Assembly: GCF_003129925.1 (NCBI RefSeq)
Contig: NZ_QFFN01000021.1
Location: 1 to 39,791 of the forward strand
Source of the DNA: Bifidobacterium catulorum
GTDB taxonomy: Bacteria; Actinomycetota; Actinomycetes; Actinomycetales; Bifidobacteriaceae
DNA length: 39,791 bases
Reading direction: 5' to 3'
Shown: piece by piece, positions 1-8,254 of the stretch
How the letters are laid out: every line of letters starts with the position of its first letter
Position numbering within the stretch: the first letter of the stretch is position 1
Translations under genes and position numbers: made by a program
Notes under the pieces: model-generated
Database searches by the model: none
Told to the model about the DNA's origin: nothing
Seen by the model: only the letters and a program-made list of their open reading frames with translations

Positions 1-18
1 TTCCATACCCGCACACAC

Positions 19-45
19 AAAAGCCCCGGCCACGACGCCGAGGCT
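19..45 (-). terminator. Second rho-independent-type hairpin downstream of ssrA
   Basis: Read on the minus strand, AGCCTCGGC pairs with GCCGGGGCT across a six-base loop, with one mismatch, and TTTTGTG follows. It lies about 110 bp beyond the first ssrA terminator with no gene between. It is either a back-up terminator or the end of an unseen short transcript. The plus strand has no T-run after the hairpin, so the minus orientation is preferred. Confidence 0.55.
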
Positions 46-84
46 CAACACCCCACCACACAAACTGGCGAAGGCTCTATTTTA

Positions 85-116
85 ACGGCCTTAAACGGCC
101 TTAAACCCATTAAGGC
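85..116. repeat. Tandem 10-bp repeat with an inverted partial copy
   Basis: ACGGCCTTAA occurs twice head to tail (85-94 and 95-104), followed by the inverted partial copy TTAAGGC (110-116). The AT-rich stretch lies between the two minus-strand hairpins. It could be a protein-binding site or chance; nothing nearby says what it would control. Confidence 0.4.
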
Positions 117-155
117 ATATTTGCCGAAACCCCTGTGAAACCGTTGGAATCGCAA

Positions 156-187
156 CAAAAAAGCCGCCCGAGCATCGCTCGGACGGC
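156..187 (-). terminator. Intrinsic terminator of ssrA
   Basis: On the minus strand GCCGTCCGAGC pairs with GCTCGGGCGGC around an ATG loop with one mismatch, followed directly by a run of at least six T. It begins about ten bases after the tmRNA 3' end, as expected for the end of the ssrA transcript. Confidence 0.9.
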
Positions 188-196
188 CTGTGTTCG

Positions 197-590
197 TGGA
201 GCCGGCGGGAATTGAACCCGCGTCCGGTAACCGTACCCTCAGTCTTCTACGTGCGTAGTCTGCTGGCCTGGTGGCTATATGTCTGCCCCCGCCGATGTCG
301 CAGACAACTGGCGGCGGGCATATTCACAGCAAAAGTCCCCGAAGCACCCTGTGACGCAATGCTTCAGGCAAGTCTTCTCACGACGCTCAACATCCCCCCG
401 AAGACGTGGGGGAGTGAACGGAGCGGCTGCTCACTGGTTAATCCTGGCGCGAAGCTCAGGCAGCGAGAGCGAACTCAGTGCGGTTAGATTTAGCACTTAT
501 TCTTTACAGGAGCACGTTAACGAGTGGACCCCTGCGTTCTCGGCACGCTTCCCTGCGGCGAACAGATCACCGTCGAAACCGATCGACCCC
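197..590 (-). ncRNA. ssrA: Transfer-messenger RNA (tmRNA)
   Basis: tmRNA rescues ribosomes stalled on broken mRNAs and adds a degradation tag. The 5' end GGGGTCG pairs with the 3' CGGCTCC to form the acceptor stem; discriminator A follows and CCA is not encoded, so it must be added after transcription. The 3' T-arm contains the GGTTCAATTCC core. The reading frame for the tag gives AKSNRTEFALAA followed by TGA, beginning at a GCT codon about 95 bases into the RNA. Length is about 394 nt. The tag is the one I recall for Bifidobacterium and is the best clue to the organism. A minus-strand promoter lies upstream (639-668) and an intrinsic terminator downstream (156-187). End positions are inferred from pairing and could shift by a base or two. 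Confidence 0.96.
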
Positions 591-627
591 GAATCTTGAA
601 TTATCAAGCAATTCCGGCATAACGAAA

Positions 628-660
628 CCGGACATTTCAATATAACGGTGAAATGTCCGG
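628..660 (-). terminator. Perfect 12-bp inverted repeat after fructokinase
   Basis: CCGGACATTTCA (628-639) is mirrored exactly by TGAAATGTCCGG (649-660) around a nine-base AT-rich loop. On the minus strand TTTCGTTAT follows, so it can act as a terminator for the fructokinase gene that stops at 730. It also sits inside the predicted ssrA promoter, filling most of the spacer between the -35 and -10 boxes, so it could instead be an operator. Confidence 0.6.
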
Positions 661-668
661 TCTGTCAA
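639..668 (-). promoter_or_regulatory. Predicted ssrA promoter
   Basis: On the minus strand a consensus TTGACA box (663-668) is followed after 18 bases by TATATT (639-644). Transcription would start about 40 bases before mature tmRNA, leaving a 5' leader to be trimmed. A second possible -10, GATAAT, lies about nine bases before the mature 5' end, but its -35 is poor. Based on motif match only. Confidence 0.55.
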
Positions 669-729
669 CAAGGAGTATCGCTTAGAGCGAACACCCGATA
701 TGAGGTCCGGCCCAAGCGGCGGAGAGGGG

Positions 730-1641
730 TCATCGGGTCTGCCTGGCCTCGTATTCGGCGAGGTAGTCGGGCATGGCCTCCGGGTATTCCGGCCATGCGC
801 CGGCCTGCGTGCACACGTATGCGGCGGTGTTCACGGCGGCGCGGTGGGCCTCCTGCAGGGACCTGCCGAGCAGGATGTTGATGGTGAACGCACCGGAAAA
901 GGAGTCGCCGGCGCCGATGGTGTCGCTCACCTCCACGCGGGGTGTCGGCAGGGTGGAGGTCTCGCCGTTTTTGGCGATGATGGTGCTGAAGTCGGCGCCG
1001 GCGGTGAGGATCACGTAATCGAGGCCGTAGTTGTCCATGAACCACTTGCATGCCTCTTCGTCGGTGCCCGTGATGCCGAACATCGGACGCAGCAGCACGA
1101 GCTCGTCGTCGTTGAGTTTGAACACGGTGGCGTCGGACAGCTGCTCCTCGATGAGCTCCTTGGAGTAGTGGTCGCCGCGGATGTTGATGTCGTAGTAGCG
1201 CAAGGTGTCGGGGCGGCTCATCTTGAGCAGCTTCATGATGGTGTCGTGGGACTCGGGCATGCGGCATGCGAGGGAGCCGTAGCAGATGGCGTCGGCCTTG
1301 CGCACCAGATCGATGAGGTCCTGGGTCAGGGCGATGTGGTCCCATGCCACGTCCTTGACGATGGTCCACTCGGGGATGCCGTCGTTGAGTTTGACGTCGG
1401 CGCGGCCGGTGGGGTAGGCGTTGCGCTGCAGGATGGACTTGATGCCGGTCTTCTCGACCGCGGCCTTGAGTTCGTCACCGAGCTGGTCCTCGCCGATCGC
1501 GCTGATCGAGTAGCCGTCCGCGCCGTTCATGGTGGCGTGGTAGATGAAGTTGACGGGGGCGCCTCCCGCGCGCTTGCCTTCGGGGATCATGTCCCACAGG
1601 ATTTCGCCGAGGCTCAGGACGATGGGTTTCTTGTCTGCCAT
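730..1641 (-). CDS. Fructokinase, PfkB/ribokinase family
   Basis: Cytosolic sugar kinase of 303 residues, probably converting fructose to fructose-6-phosphate, which in bifidobacteria enters the fructose-6-phosphate phosphoketolase (bifid) shunt. The N-terminal PfkB region has GGAPVNF and, further on, IGEDQLGDE. The C-terminal signature DTIGAGDSFSGAF carries the catalytic aspartate and anion-hole glycines. The ATG at 1641 is preceded by GAAAGGAGCC. The ROK regulator gene lies upstream in the same direction after about 100 bp, suggesting sugar-responsive control of this kinase. The sugar is assigned from family resemblance; another PfkB substrate cannot be excluded. Confidence 0.88.
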   Translation of the reverse strand: MADKKPIVLSLGEILWDMIPEGKRAGGAPVNFIYHATMNGADGYSISAIGEDQLGDELKAAVEKTGIKSILQRNAYPTGRADVKLNDGIPEWTIVKDVAWDHIALTQDLIDLVRKADAICYGSLACRMPESHDTIMKLLKMSRPDTLRYYDINIRGDHYSKELIEEQLSDATVFKLNDDELVLLRPMFGITGTDEEACKWFMDNYGLDYVILTAGADFSTIIAKNGETSTLPTPRVEVSDTIGAGDSFSGAFTINILLGRSLQEAHRAAVNTAAYVCTQAGAWPEYPEAMPDYLAEYEARQTR

Positions 1642-1743
1642 GATGGCTCCTTTCTTCTCTCCTCGGGGATGTCCCGCGGAGAATCGTTGTGTTGTCGAAT
1701 CGTATGGTTTGTTGGTTGGTATGGTCGGTCGTTGGTGGTCCGG

Positions 1744-2949
1744 TCAGTCGTCGGGCTGGCCGACGAATTCCGTGGGATGTTCGAGGAACTGCGCGGCGGC
1801 CACGGCGGCGGCGCCGGAGAGCGTCGCGTCCACGGGCAGGTCGGAGATGGTTATCGCGGTGGTGTCCCGCAACGCGGACAGCGCGTGCCGTTCCACCACG
1901 GCCTTCACCTCGTCGAGCAGCATCGGGCCCGCCTGCGCCATGATGTCGCCGAGTATGATCTGTGCGGGATTGTATGCGTTGATGATGGTGACGCAGCCGT
2001 ATCCGATGTATCGGGCGAATTCGCGGACGAGTGCGAGCGCCGTCTCGTCGCCGTCCTCGGCGCGTCGGAACAGCGCGGTGCAGGCGGCGGTGTGTGTCAT
2101 GCCTTCCGCGCCGTCGACCAGTCCGCCGTCGATGATGGCGCGGTGCAGAGACACCGCGGAGCAGTAGTTCTCCAGGCATCCGACGTTGCCGCATTCGCAT
2201 GGCCTGCCGTGGATGTCGATGCTGACATGTCCGATTTCCGTGGCCGCGCCGAGGTTGCCGTTGACCAGTCCGCCGTCGTCGATGAGGCCGAGGCCCACGC
2301 CTTCGCCGATGAGATAGTAGCCGAGGCTGCGGGGGTTGGCGCCGCCGCCGAACAGACTTTGCGCCAGTGCGCCGGCGCGGGCGTCCTGCTCGATGAACGC
2401 GGGCACCCGGAAGGCGCCGGCGAATTCGTCGATGAAGTTGACGTCGCGCCATTCGACCATCGAGGTGACCACGGCGATACGCCCTTCGTCCCTCAGATAT
2501 GGCCCGGGCACGGCCATGCCGATGGCTACGATGGAGCCGTCGGCGTCGAGGATGACGTCGATGCGGCGTTTGACGTCGTCGAGGGTGTTGCGGATGCTCC
2601 CGATGGCGACGGGAGGCAGCAGCTGCTCGCTTTCCAGATTGCCTCCGAGGTCGAACACGCCGATGCGCACCAGGGTCCGTGCGAACTTGACGCCGATGAC
2701 GCGGTACTTGGATTCGTTGAGCTGCAGGCCGATGGATCGGCGCTTCTTGATGCCGTCGAGGTTGCCGGTCTCGCTGACCACGCCCATGTCGATGAGCTGG
2801 GCGGTGATCTTGGTGATGGCCGCGGGGGTGAGTCCCAGCTGCCGGGCGATGTGGGCACGGGAGCAGATGCCGTTGTGGTGGAGGAGTTGAATGATGCGCG
2901 AGCGGTTGAGCTCGGCCATCGAGGCGTGCGTGCTGCCGGGTGCGGTCAT
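1744..2949 (-). CDS. ROK-family transcriptional regulator
   Basis: A 401-residue repressor of the NagC/Mlc/XylR type. Residues about 15-65 form a winged helix-turn-helix (SRAHIARQLGLTPAAITKI). The remainder is a ROK sugar-kinase-like domain with the zinc-binding pattern GH, then CECGNVGCLE. The ATG at 2949 has an excellent site, AAGGAGGA. The gene precedes fructokinase on the same strand, and a palindrome in its own promoter (2989-3003) suggests autoregulation. The likely inducer is a sugar or sugar phosphate, but the sequence does not identify it. Confidence 0.9.
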   Translation of the reverse strand: MTAPGSTHASMAELNRSRIIQLLHHNGICSRAHIARQLGLTPAAITKITAQLIDMGVVSETGNLDGIKKRRSIGLQLNESKYRVIGVKFARTLVRIGVFDLGGNLESEQLLPPVAIGSIRNTLDDVKRRIDVILDADGSIVAIGMAVPGPYLRDEGRIAVVTSMVEWRDVNFIDEFAGAFRVPAFIEQDARAGALAQSLFGGGANPRSLGYYLIGEGVGLGLIDDGGLVNGNLGAATEIGHVSIDIHGRPCECGNVGCLENYCSAVSLHRAIIDGGLVDGAEGMTHTAACTALFRRAEDGDETALALVREFARYIGYGCVTIINAYNPAQIILGDIMAQAGPMLLDEVKAVVERHALSALRDTTAITISDLPVDATLSGAAAVAAAQFLEHPTEFVGQPDD

Positions 2950-2988
2950 CCTGTCCTCCTTGACGGCGTTGCTTGTTGTTGTGAATAT

Positions 2989-3003
2989 ATTAACAATGTT
3001 AAT
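2989..3003 (-). promoter_or_regulatory. Palindromic operator in the ROK-gene promoter
   Basis: ATTAAC-AAT-GTTAAT is a perfect 6+6 palindrome. On the minus strand it lies between a possible -35 (TTGCGC) and the AT-rich -10 region (TTAATATATT), about 40 bp before the start codon. Position and symmetry fit a repressor site, most simply for the adjacent ROK protein. Confidence 0.6.
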
Positions 3004-3039
3004 TTATTAAGCGCAAGCGCGACACTCCGGGGTGTGGTC

Positions 3040-4440
3040 TCATAGGCCGCCGGTCGGAGAGGGGGCCGTATATCCGAACGACATGGCGGCATTGCAGGCA
3101 TCGATGATGTGGTGCGGATCCGCGTATCCCAGGACGACGAACCACGCCGGCGCCAGCATGAGCGTGATGGCCGCCAGTGGTATGCGGGCGCCGGCCAGCC
3201 GTATGGCGCACAGCAGCAGGACGACCGCCAGGTATCCCATGAGCGTCAGCGCCGCCAGGCGGAGCCAGGTCAGTCCGTATGCCCCGATGTACAGGTGCAG
3301 ACGCGTGAAGGCGGAGGCGAGTATCACCGCGGTGCAGAGGATGAGCACGGCGAGCGCCGCGACAAGCGGCCGGCGGCGTGGCGCATAGGAGAGGCATATG
3401 CCGTACAGCGCGAGATTGATGGCCGTCACGGCGAGCAGCTGCCAGAATCCCTGTCGGGCGTAGTCGGCGTAGGTGTATCCGGCCGGCAGCCCGCGGCCGG
3501 CGAACAGGAATGCGAGCTGCGTCGAGCAGAACGCGGCGTACAAGGCACCCACGATGGCGAGCATGGTGGCGCATGCCGTGGGATTCAGCGGAGTGCGTCG
3601 TCTGGGGGTCTTCGCTGCGGCCGACGAATCCGCTTCCGCGGTGGCATGGCGGTCGGCGTTGCGGAGCAGGGAGAACAGCAGGGCCGCTCCGGACGCCACG
3701 ATGATGCCGTGCGCCGTCGCCGACCGGATGTCGGCATGGTGCATCAGGTCGGCGAAATACCAGGCGAAGACCTCGTCCGAGGACGTCAGCAGCGGTGTGG
3801 CCGCCATCAGGACGGGCAGGGAGCAGAGGACCCCGATCGCGAGGCCCCGTCCCGTTCCTCCGCCGACGTGCCCCGCACGGGCCGCGAACGGCGCGGCGAG
3901 GGCGTCGGGGATGCATCCGAGCGCGGAGAACGGTTCGACGAACCATCCGCGCAGCCATCGCATCGCGGTCCCGCGTGGCCGTTGCATGGGGTCCGCACCG
4001 GCCGAGACCTGCAGATGGAGCATGGCGAGGCCGGGGGTGGCGAGCGCCGAAAGCGTCATGAACTCCCGGTTGCCGTGATATGCCGGGCCGGTGCCGTACA
4101 GCATGCACCATATGCCGAGCGCGGTCAGCTCTGATCCGAGGATCCATGGCGAGGGGCGCCGCCGGATGGATTTCCGGAAGAGGATGTGCACGGCCATGGG
4201 CCATGACGCCGTCAGCAGTCCGATATGCGTGACGAGGGCGCGGGCGTTTTCCGTCTCGATGTCATGGATGACGAGCCGGTCGACGAGCAGTGCGGCGAGC
4301 AGGCAGGTCGCGAGCAGCGTGGTGTCGCGGCGCGTCCGATGCGGGCGCATCCCTTCGGCCTGGTCTGTGCGGGCGTCGTGCGCGTCCATGCCGGCGTCGG
4401 GTGCCGGACGGGGTGCGGAAATTGTGTCGTGCGTGTTCAT
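3040..4440 (-). CDS. Polytopic membrane protein, DUF4153/DUF4173-like
   Basis: A 466-residue integral membrane protein with roughly ten or more hydrophobic helices. After a charged N-terminal tail of about 40 residues come helices separated by short loops. The segment YTYADYARQGFWQLLAVTAINL (here TYADYARQGFWQLL) resembles the conserved core of DUF4173 proteins; their biochemical role is unknown to me. The ATG at 4440 is preceded by AAGGAGCACC. It is divergent from the DUF2975/XRE operon, and the shared region has several ATCGAT palindromes, so co-regulation is likely. It lacks motifs of a known transporter or enzyme. Confidence 0.8.
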   Translation of the reverse strand: MNTHDTISAPRPAPDAGMDAHDARTDQAEGMRPHRTRRDTTLLATCLLAALLVDRLVIHDIETENARALVTHIGLLTASWPMAVHILFRKSIRRRPSPWILGSELTALGIWCMLYGTGPAYHGNREFMTLSALATPGLAMLHLQVSAGADPMQRPRGTAMRWLRGWFVEPFSALGCIPDALAAPFAARAGHVGGGTGRGLAIGVLCSLPVLMAATPLLTSSDEVFAWYFADLMHHADIRSATAHGIIVASGAALLFSLLRNADRHATAEADSSAAAKTPRRRTPLNPTACATMLAIVGALYAAFCSTQLAFLFAGRGLPAGYTYADYARQGFWQLLAVTAINLALYGICLSYAPRRRPLVAALAVLILCTAVILASAFTRLHLYIGAYGLTWLRLAALTLMGYLAVVLLLCAIRLAGARIPLAAITLMLAPAWFVVLGYADPHHIIDACNAAMSFGYTAPSPTGGL

Positions 4441-4473
4441 GTGGTGCTCCTTGATTGATTGTCGAATGTTGTG

Positions 4474-4567
4474 TTTCGATATAAAAATATCGATAAACGA
4501 TATGACTGAGTTGGGGGAACGTACAATCGATACAAATCAAATACATCGATTATCGATATATTTCGAA
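4474..4567. promoter_or_regulatory. Cluster of ATCGAT palindromes in a divergent promoter
   Basis: This AT-rich stretch in GC-rich DNA has exact ATCGAT at 4489, 4526, 4545 and 4552. TCGATAT and ATATCGA form an inverted repeat around AAAA (4476-4493). TATCG/CGATA flank ATAAA (4488-4502). ATCGAT-T-ATCGAT is a perfect palindrome (4545-4557), and TCGATATATTTCGA follows (4553-4566). It lies between the divergent DUF4173-like and DUF2975/XRE genes. The natural candidate binder is the XRE protein encoded at 5174. Confidence 0.65.
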
Positions 4568-4664
4568 TGAAAGACGTGATATTCTTATTGTCGGTCAATG
4601 GATATGGATGATCGAAGACCGTGATCGCGACAATGGTGCGATCGCGGAGATGGGAGGAGCCATC

Positions 4665-5174
4665 ATGACCGGGACGGAGAATCCTCGCCCTCTTGCGGGC
4701 GCATGGATTATGATGATGCTGAAGACGTTGCTCGTCCTCATCGAGGTCGGTGCCCTGGCCTGCCAGGTCGTACTGTTGCCGGCGCTCGCCGCCGAATGCG
4801 CGGCCTCCGACCCCGCGCACGCGTATCTGAGGGTGCCCTATCTGGCGTTGTCCATCGCCGTCATCGCGTGCTTCGAGGTCGCCGTCGCCGCGGTCTGGCG
4901 ACTGCTGACGATGACCGGCGCCGGGGCGGTGTTCTCCCGTGCGGCGTTCCGCTGGGTCGATGCCGTCATATGGTGCGCGTCCCTCGCGGCGGCGCTGACG
5001 CTGGCGCTGCTGGTCCATGCCGCGTTCGTCGCCGGGGTGGGGCCGCTCGGACTGCTCGGCGCGCTGTTCGCCTCCCTGCTGGGCGAGACGGCCGTCGCGT
5101 TGCTCGTCGCGGTCATGCGGGGGCTGCTCGTCAAGGCCACCGACCAGCGCGAGGAACTTGAGGCGGTGATCTGA
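4665..5174 (+). CDS. Four-helix membrane protein, DUF2975-like
   Basis: A 169-residue membrane protein with four predicted helices, at about residues 15-45, 57-80, 95-120 and 125-155. Proteins of this build, encoded directly before a small YozG-type XRE regulator, are usually assigned to DUF2975; their function is unknown. The ATG at 4665 is chosen because GGGAGGAG lies just upstream; an in-frame ATG at 4608 has no such site. The stop codon overlaps the regulator's start (ATGA-type junction), so the two are translationally coupled. The partner may sense membrane state or modulate the regulator, but that is inference. Confidence 0.8.
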   Translation: MTGTENPRPLAGAWIMMMLKTLLVLIEVGALACQVVLLPALAAECAASDPAHAYLRVPYLALSIAVIACFEVAVAAVWRLLTMTGAGAVFSRAAFRWVDAVIWCASLAAALTLALLVHAAFVAGVGPLGLLGALFASLLGETAVALLVAVMRGLLVKATDQREELEAVI

Positions 5175-5392
5175 TGGCGATCGTGGTCAATATCGACGTG
5201 ATGCTCGCGAAACGGAAGATGTCGGTCGGAGAGCTCGCCCGCAGGGTGGGCATCACCGCGGCCAACGTGTCGGTGCTGAAGAACGGCAGGGCCAAGGCCA
5301 TACGGTTCAGCACCCTGAACGAGCTGTGCCGCGTGCTGGAATGCCAGCCGGGGGACATACTCTCGTGGGTCGACGAGAATGACGGCGGTTGA
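5174..5392 (+). CDS. Small Cro/CI (XRE) family regulator, YozG-like
   Basis: A 72-residue protein that is almost entirely a Cro/CI helix-turn-helix: MSVGELARRVGITAANVSVL holds the two DNA-binding helices, and CRVLECQPGDILSW is the typical C-terminal motif of this subgroup. Its ATG overlaps the stop of the DUF2975-like gene. Likely targets are the ATCGAT palindromes upstream of the operon and the copy just downstream at 5403-5413. Confidence 0.88.
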   Translation: MAIVVNIDVMLAKRKMSVGELARRVGITAANVSVLKNGRAKAIRFSTLNELCRVLECQPGDILSWVDENDGG

Positions 5393-5402
5393 TGGGGACT
5401 TT

Positions 5403-5413
5403 ATCGATTCGAT
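5403..5413. promoter_or_regulatory. ATCGA-T-TCGAT palindrome before nadK
   Basis: A perfect 5+5 palindrome lying ten bases after the XRE stop codon and about 100 bp before the NAD kinase start. It resembles the sites in the divergent promoter at 4474-4567 and may extend the same regulator's control to nadK-recN. A single short site, so weak evidence. Confidence 0.4.
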
Positions 5414-5512
5414 GTGGGAGAATATGACATAGTTGTGCCGACCGGGCGGCGCCTCCGCGGGTCCATGGGCGTGCGGGCCGTGGCCCGGCGGAAGATTCGC
5501 GAGGAGGATGCA

Positions 5513-6424
5513 TTGCCAGATCCAAGACATGCGGTCGTCGTCACCCACAGCAAGCTGGCTGCCACCGGCACCGAGGTCAAGGAGGTCGTCGAGCAGCTCA
5601 TCTACGCCGGTTTCGATGTGGCGATCGTGGACAATCTCGAAGCCCCTCCGTTCGCCGCCCCCAAGATGCAGACCGTCGCCCCTGACACGGAGATCGTCGT
5701 GGTGCTCGGCGGCGACGGCACGATTCTGCGGGCCGCGGAACTGGTCAAGGGCACGGACGTGCCGATCGTCGGCATCAACATGGGCCATGTGGGCTTCCTC
5801 GCCGAATTCGAAAGCTTCCAGATACGGGACGCCATCCGCAAGATCGCGAACCGCGACTATTCCATCGACGAACGTGTGATCGCCGGGGTGGACGTCTGGC
5901 TTCCCGACGCCGACGAGCCCCTGCACGAGTGGGCGCTCAACGACGTGACGCTGGAACGGGCCGACCGTGGCAAGATGGTGGAACTGAGCATCCGGGTGGA
6001 CGACGTGGAGATGAGCTCGTTCGGCTGCGACGGCGTGATCGTCTCCACCCCCACCGGTTCCACCGCATACGCGTTCTCCGCGGGCGGGCCGATCATCTGG
6101 CCCAACGTGGACGCGCTGCAGCTGGTCCCGCTGGCCGCGCACGCGCTGTTCTCGCGACCGCTCGTCATCGGATCGAAATCCACGTTCACCATCGACATCA
6201 TCGAGGAGTCCTCCAGCGAAGGGTGGATATGCTGCGATGGACGACGCCAGCGTGGGGTGCCGCGCGGATCGCGTATCGTCGTGCGGCAGTCGCCGAACTC
6301 CCTGCGTCTGGCCCGATTGCTCGGCGTTCCGTTCACCAGCCGGCTGGTCAGCAAGTTCGACCTGCCCGTGGTCGGGTGGAGGGAGTCACACAAAAGCCGG
6401 GACAACAGGAGAAAAGGGGAGTAG
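5513..6424 (+). CDS. nadK: NAD kinase
   Basis: Phosphorylates NAD to NADP in the cytosol. The 303-residue protein has GGDGT (residues 66-70), with the conserved aspartate, and later DGVIVSTPTGSTAY, the NAD-binding signature. The TTG at 5513 is preferred because GAGGAGG lies five bases upstream and the protein then starts as this family does (RHAVVVTHSKL). The frame stays open upstream to a GTG at 5414, but those roughly 33 extra residues are arginine-rich and lack family resemblance. recN follows nine bases after the stop, an arrangement common in actinobacteria. Confidence 0.95.
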   Translation: MPDPRHAVVVTHSKLAATGTEVKEVVEQLIYAGFDVAIVDNLEAPPFAAPKMQTVAPDTEIVVVLGGDGTILRAAELVKGTDVPIVGINMGHVGFLAEFESFQIRDAIRKIANRDYSIDERVIAGVDVWLPDADEPLHEWALNDVTLERADRGKMVELSIRVDDVEMSSFGCDGVIVSTPTGSTAYAFSAGGPIIWPNVDALQLVPLAAHALFSRPLVIGSKSTFTIDIIEESSSEGWICCDGRRQRGVPRGSRIVVRQSPNSLRLARLLGVPFTSRLVSKFDLPVVGWRESHKSRDNRRKGE

Positions 6425-6433
6425 CGGCGAGCG

Positions 6434-8182
6434 ATGCTGGAGGAACTGGAGATTCGATCACTGGGGCCGATCCACCACGCCGTCCTGCGACCGGCGCCGG
6501 GCATGACGGCGATAACCGGCGAGACCGGAGCCGGCAAATCCATGCTGTTGAACGCGTTGCGCATGATCTCGGGCGGGACCGCGGCGGCGCGGATGGTGTC
6601 GCCGGGAGAAGACGGCGCATGGGCGCAGGGCATATTCGCCGTATCCGAGGACTCGGACGCGGCAGCCATCGTCCACGGCGCCGGGGGCGACGTCGAGGAC
6701 GGCGAGATCTTCCTCACCCGCACCCTGCCGGCGAAGGGAAGGTCCCGTGCCGTGCTTAACGGACGAAGCGTTCCCCGCGCCGTGCTCGGGGACATCAGCG
6801 GGGAGCTCGTGACCATTCACGGGCAGGCCGACCAGCTTCGCATGGCCTCGGCGGGGCGTCAGCGCGAATTCCTCGACCGGTACGCGCATGACGACGCGCT
6901 GCTGGACGCCTACAGGTCGGCGTGGAAGCGGCTCAACGAGGCGGACTCCCGCCTGAGGGGCGTGACGGAGCAGGAGTCCGACGCCATGCGGAAGGCCGAC
7001 TACCTGCGGGAATCGATCGAGCGCATCGACCGTGTCGCCCCCCATGCGGGAGAGGACGACGAGCTCAAGGCGATGCGCGACCGCATAGAGAACGCCGCCG
7101 AGATCGCCAGGGGCGTGGGAGGGGCGCTGGCCGCGCTCGACACATCCCAGATGGACGCGGAGGGTGACGTCCCCGGGGCTTTGCCGCTGGTCGAACAGGC
7201 GGTGCAGTCGTTGAGGTCCATCCATGTGCACGGGGAATACGGGGAGATCGCCGACCGGCTGACGGCGGTGAGCACGGAGCTCTCCGACGTGGTCTTCACG
7301 CTCGGCGGCATGCTTGGCGGCGAGGAGGAGCCGCAGGACCTCGATACGATCAACGGGCGCATCCACGAACTCGACGAGCTTACGCGACGTTGGGGGCCCA
7401 CCCTCGCGGACGTGATCGCATGGCGGGAGCAGGCCGGATACGACCTTGAGGACCTCGACGCATCGCCGGAACGCGTGGAACGCCTGCGAGAGGAGCGCGC
7501 GCAGGCGTACAAGGAGGCCCTGGCCGCCGCGGACGACCTGCACGAAGCGCGCAAGGCCGCGGCATCCGAGCTCGCCGGCCGCGTGACCGACGAACTCGGA
7601 TCGTTGGCGATGTCCGGCGCGGCGCTGGACATAGAAGTGGAGCCGCGCGGGCGGTCCGCAGCCCCGGATCCCGGCGATTTCGGACCCCTCGACGCCAACG
7701 GAGTCGACGACATCCGGTTCCTGTTCACCCCGTTCCCCGGTTCGCCGAAGCTGCCGATGGGCAAAAGCGCATCCGGCGGCGAGCTCAGCCGGCTCATGCT
7801 GGCTCTTGAACTCGTTGCCGCCGACCGCGGCATGAACGGCGGCGAGGACTTCGCCATGACGTTCGTGTTCGACGAGGTCGACGCCGGAGTCGGCGGCAAG
7901 ACGGCCGTGGAGCTGGGCAGACGGCTGGCGAGACTCGCACGACACGCGCAGGTGATCGTCGTGACCCATCTTGCGCAGGTGGCATCATGGGCGAACGCGC
8001 AGTTCGTCGTCTCCAAGACCGTGGACACGAAGGACGACGACGCGGGGGCGGACACCACCGTCGCCGAGGTGCGTGACGGTGCCCGCGTGCGGGAGATCGC
8101 CCGCATGCTCGCCGGAAGCGAATCCGAGGCCTCGCTCACGCACGCCCGCGAGCTGCTCGCGTCCTCCGGGGCCTCCCGCTAG
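6434..8182 (+). CDS. recN: DNA repair protein RecN
   Basis: An SMC-like ATPase acting in double-strand-break repair. The 582-residue protein has an N-terminal Walker A (GETGAGKS, about residues 31-38) and a central charged helical region likely to form a coiled coil. Its C-terminal head has the ABC signature (SGGELSRLMLALEL) and Walker B (FVFDEVDAGVGG). Length is normal for the family. The ATG at 6434 is nine bases after nadK; the nearest purine-rich site (GGGGAG) is some 12 bases upstream, so translation may partly depend on coupling. Confidence 0.96.
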   Translation: MLEELEIRSLGPIHHAVLRPAPGMTAITGETGAGKSMLLNALRMISGGTAAARMVSPGEDGAWAQGIFAVSEDSDAAAIVHGAGGDVEDGEIFLTRTLPAKGRSRAVLNGRSVPRAVLGDISGELVTIHGQADQLRMASAGRQREFLDRYAHDDALLDAYRSAWKRLNEADSRLRGVTEQESDAMRKADYLRESIERIDRVAPHAGEDDELKAMRDRIENAAEIARGVGGALAALDTSQMDAEGDVPGALPLVEQAVQSLRSIHVHGEYGEIADRLTAVSTELSDVVFTLGGMLGGEEEPQDLDTINGRIHELDELTRRWGPTLADVIAWREQAGYDLEDLDASPERVERLREERAQAYKEALAAADDLHEARKAAASELAGRVTDELGSLAMSGAALDIEVEPRGRSAAPDPGDFGPLDANGVDDIRFLFTPFPGSPKLPMGKSASGGELSRLMLALELVAADRGMNGGEDFAMTFVFDEVDAGVGGKTAVELGRRLARLARHAQVIVVTHLAQVASWANAQFVVSKTVDTKDDDAGADTTVAEVRDGARVREIARMLAGSESEASLTHARELLASSGASR

Positions 8183-8254
8183 AGGCACTTTGCGCCTCCC
8201 CGTGGAACGATCCCGAACAACCACCAACCCAATCACAACAAAGGAAAAGCAACC

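Noticed and set aside
700..3045. Long plus-strand open frame across the fructokinase and ROK genes
   Set aside because: Shadow of the two minus-strand genes with a Gly/Val/Asp-biased translation and no recognisable domain.
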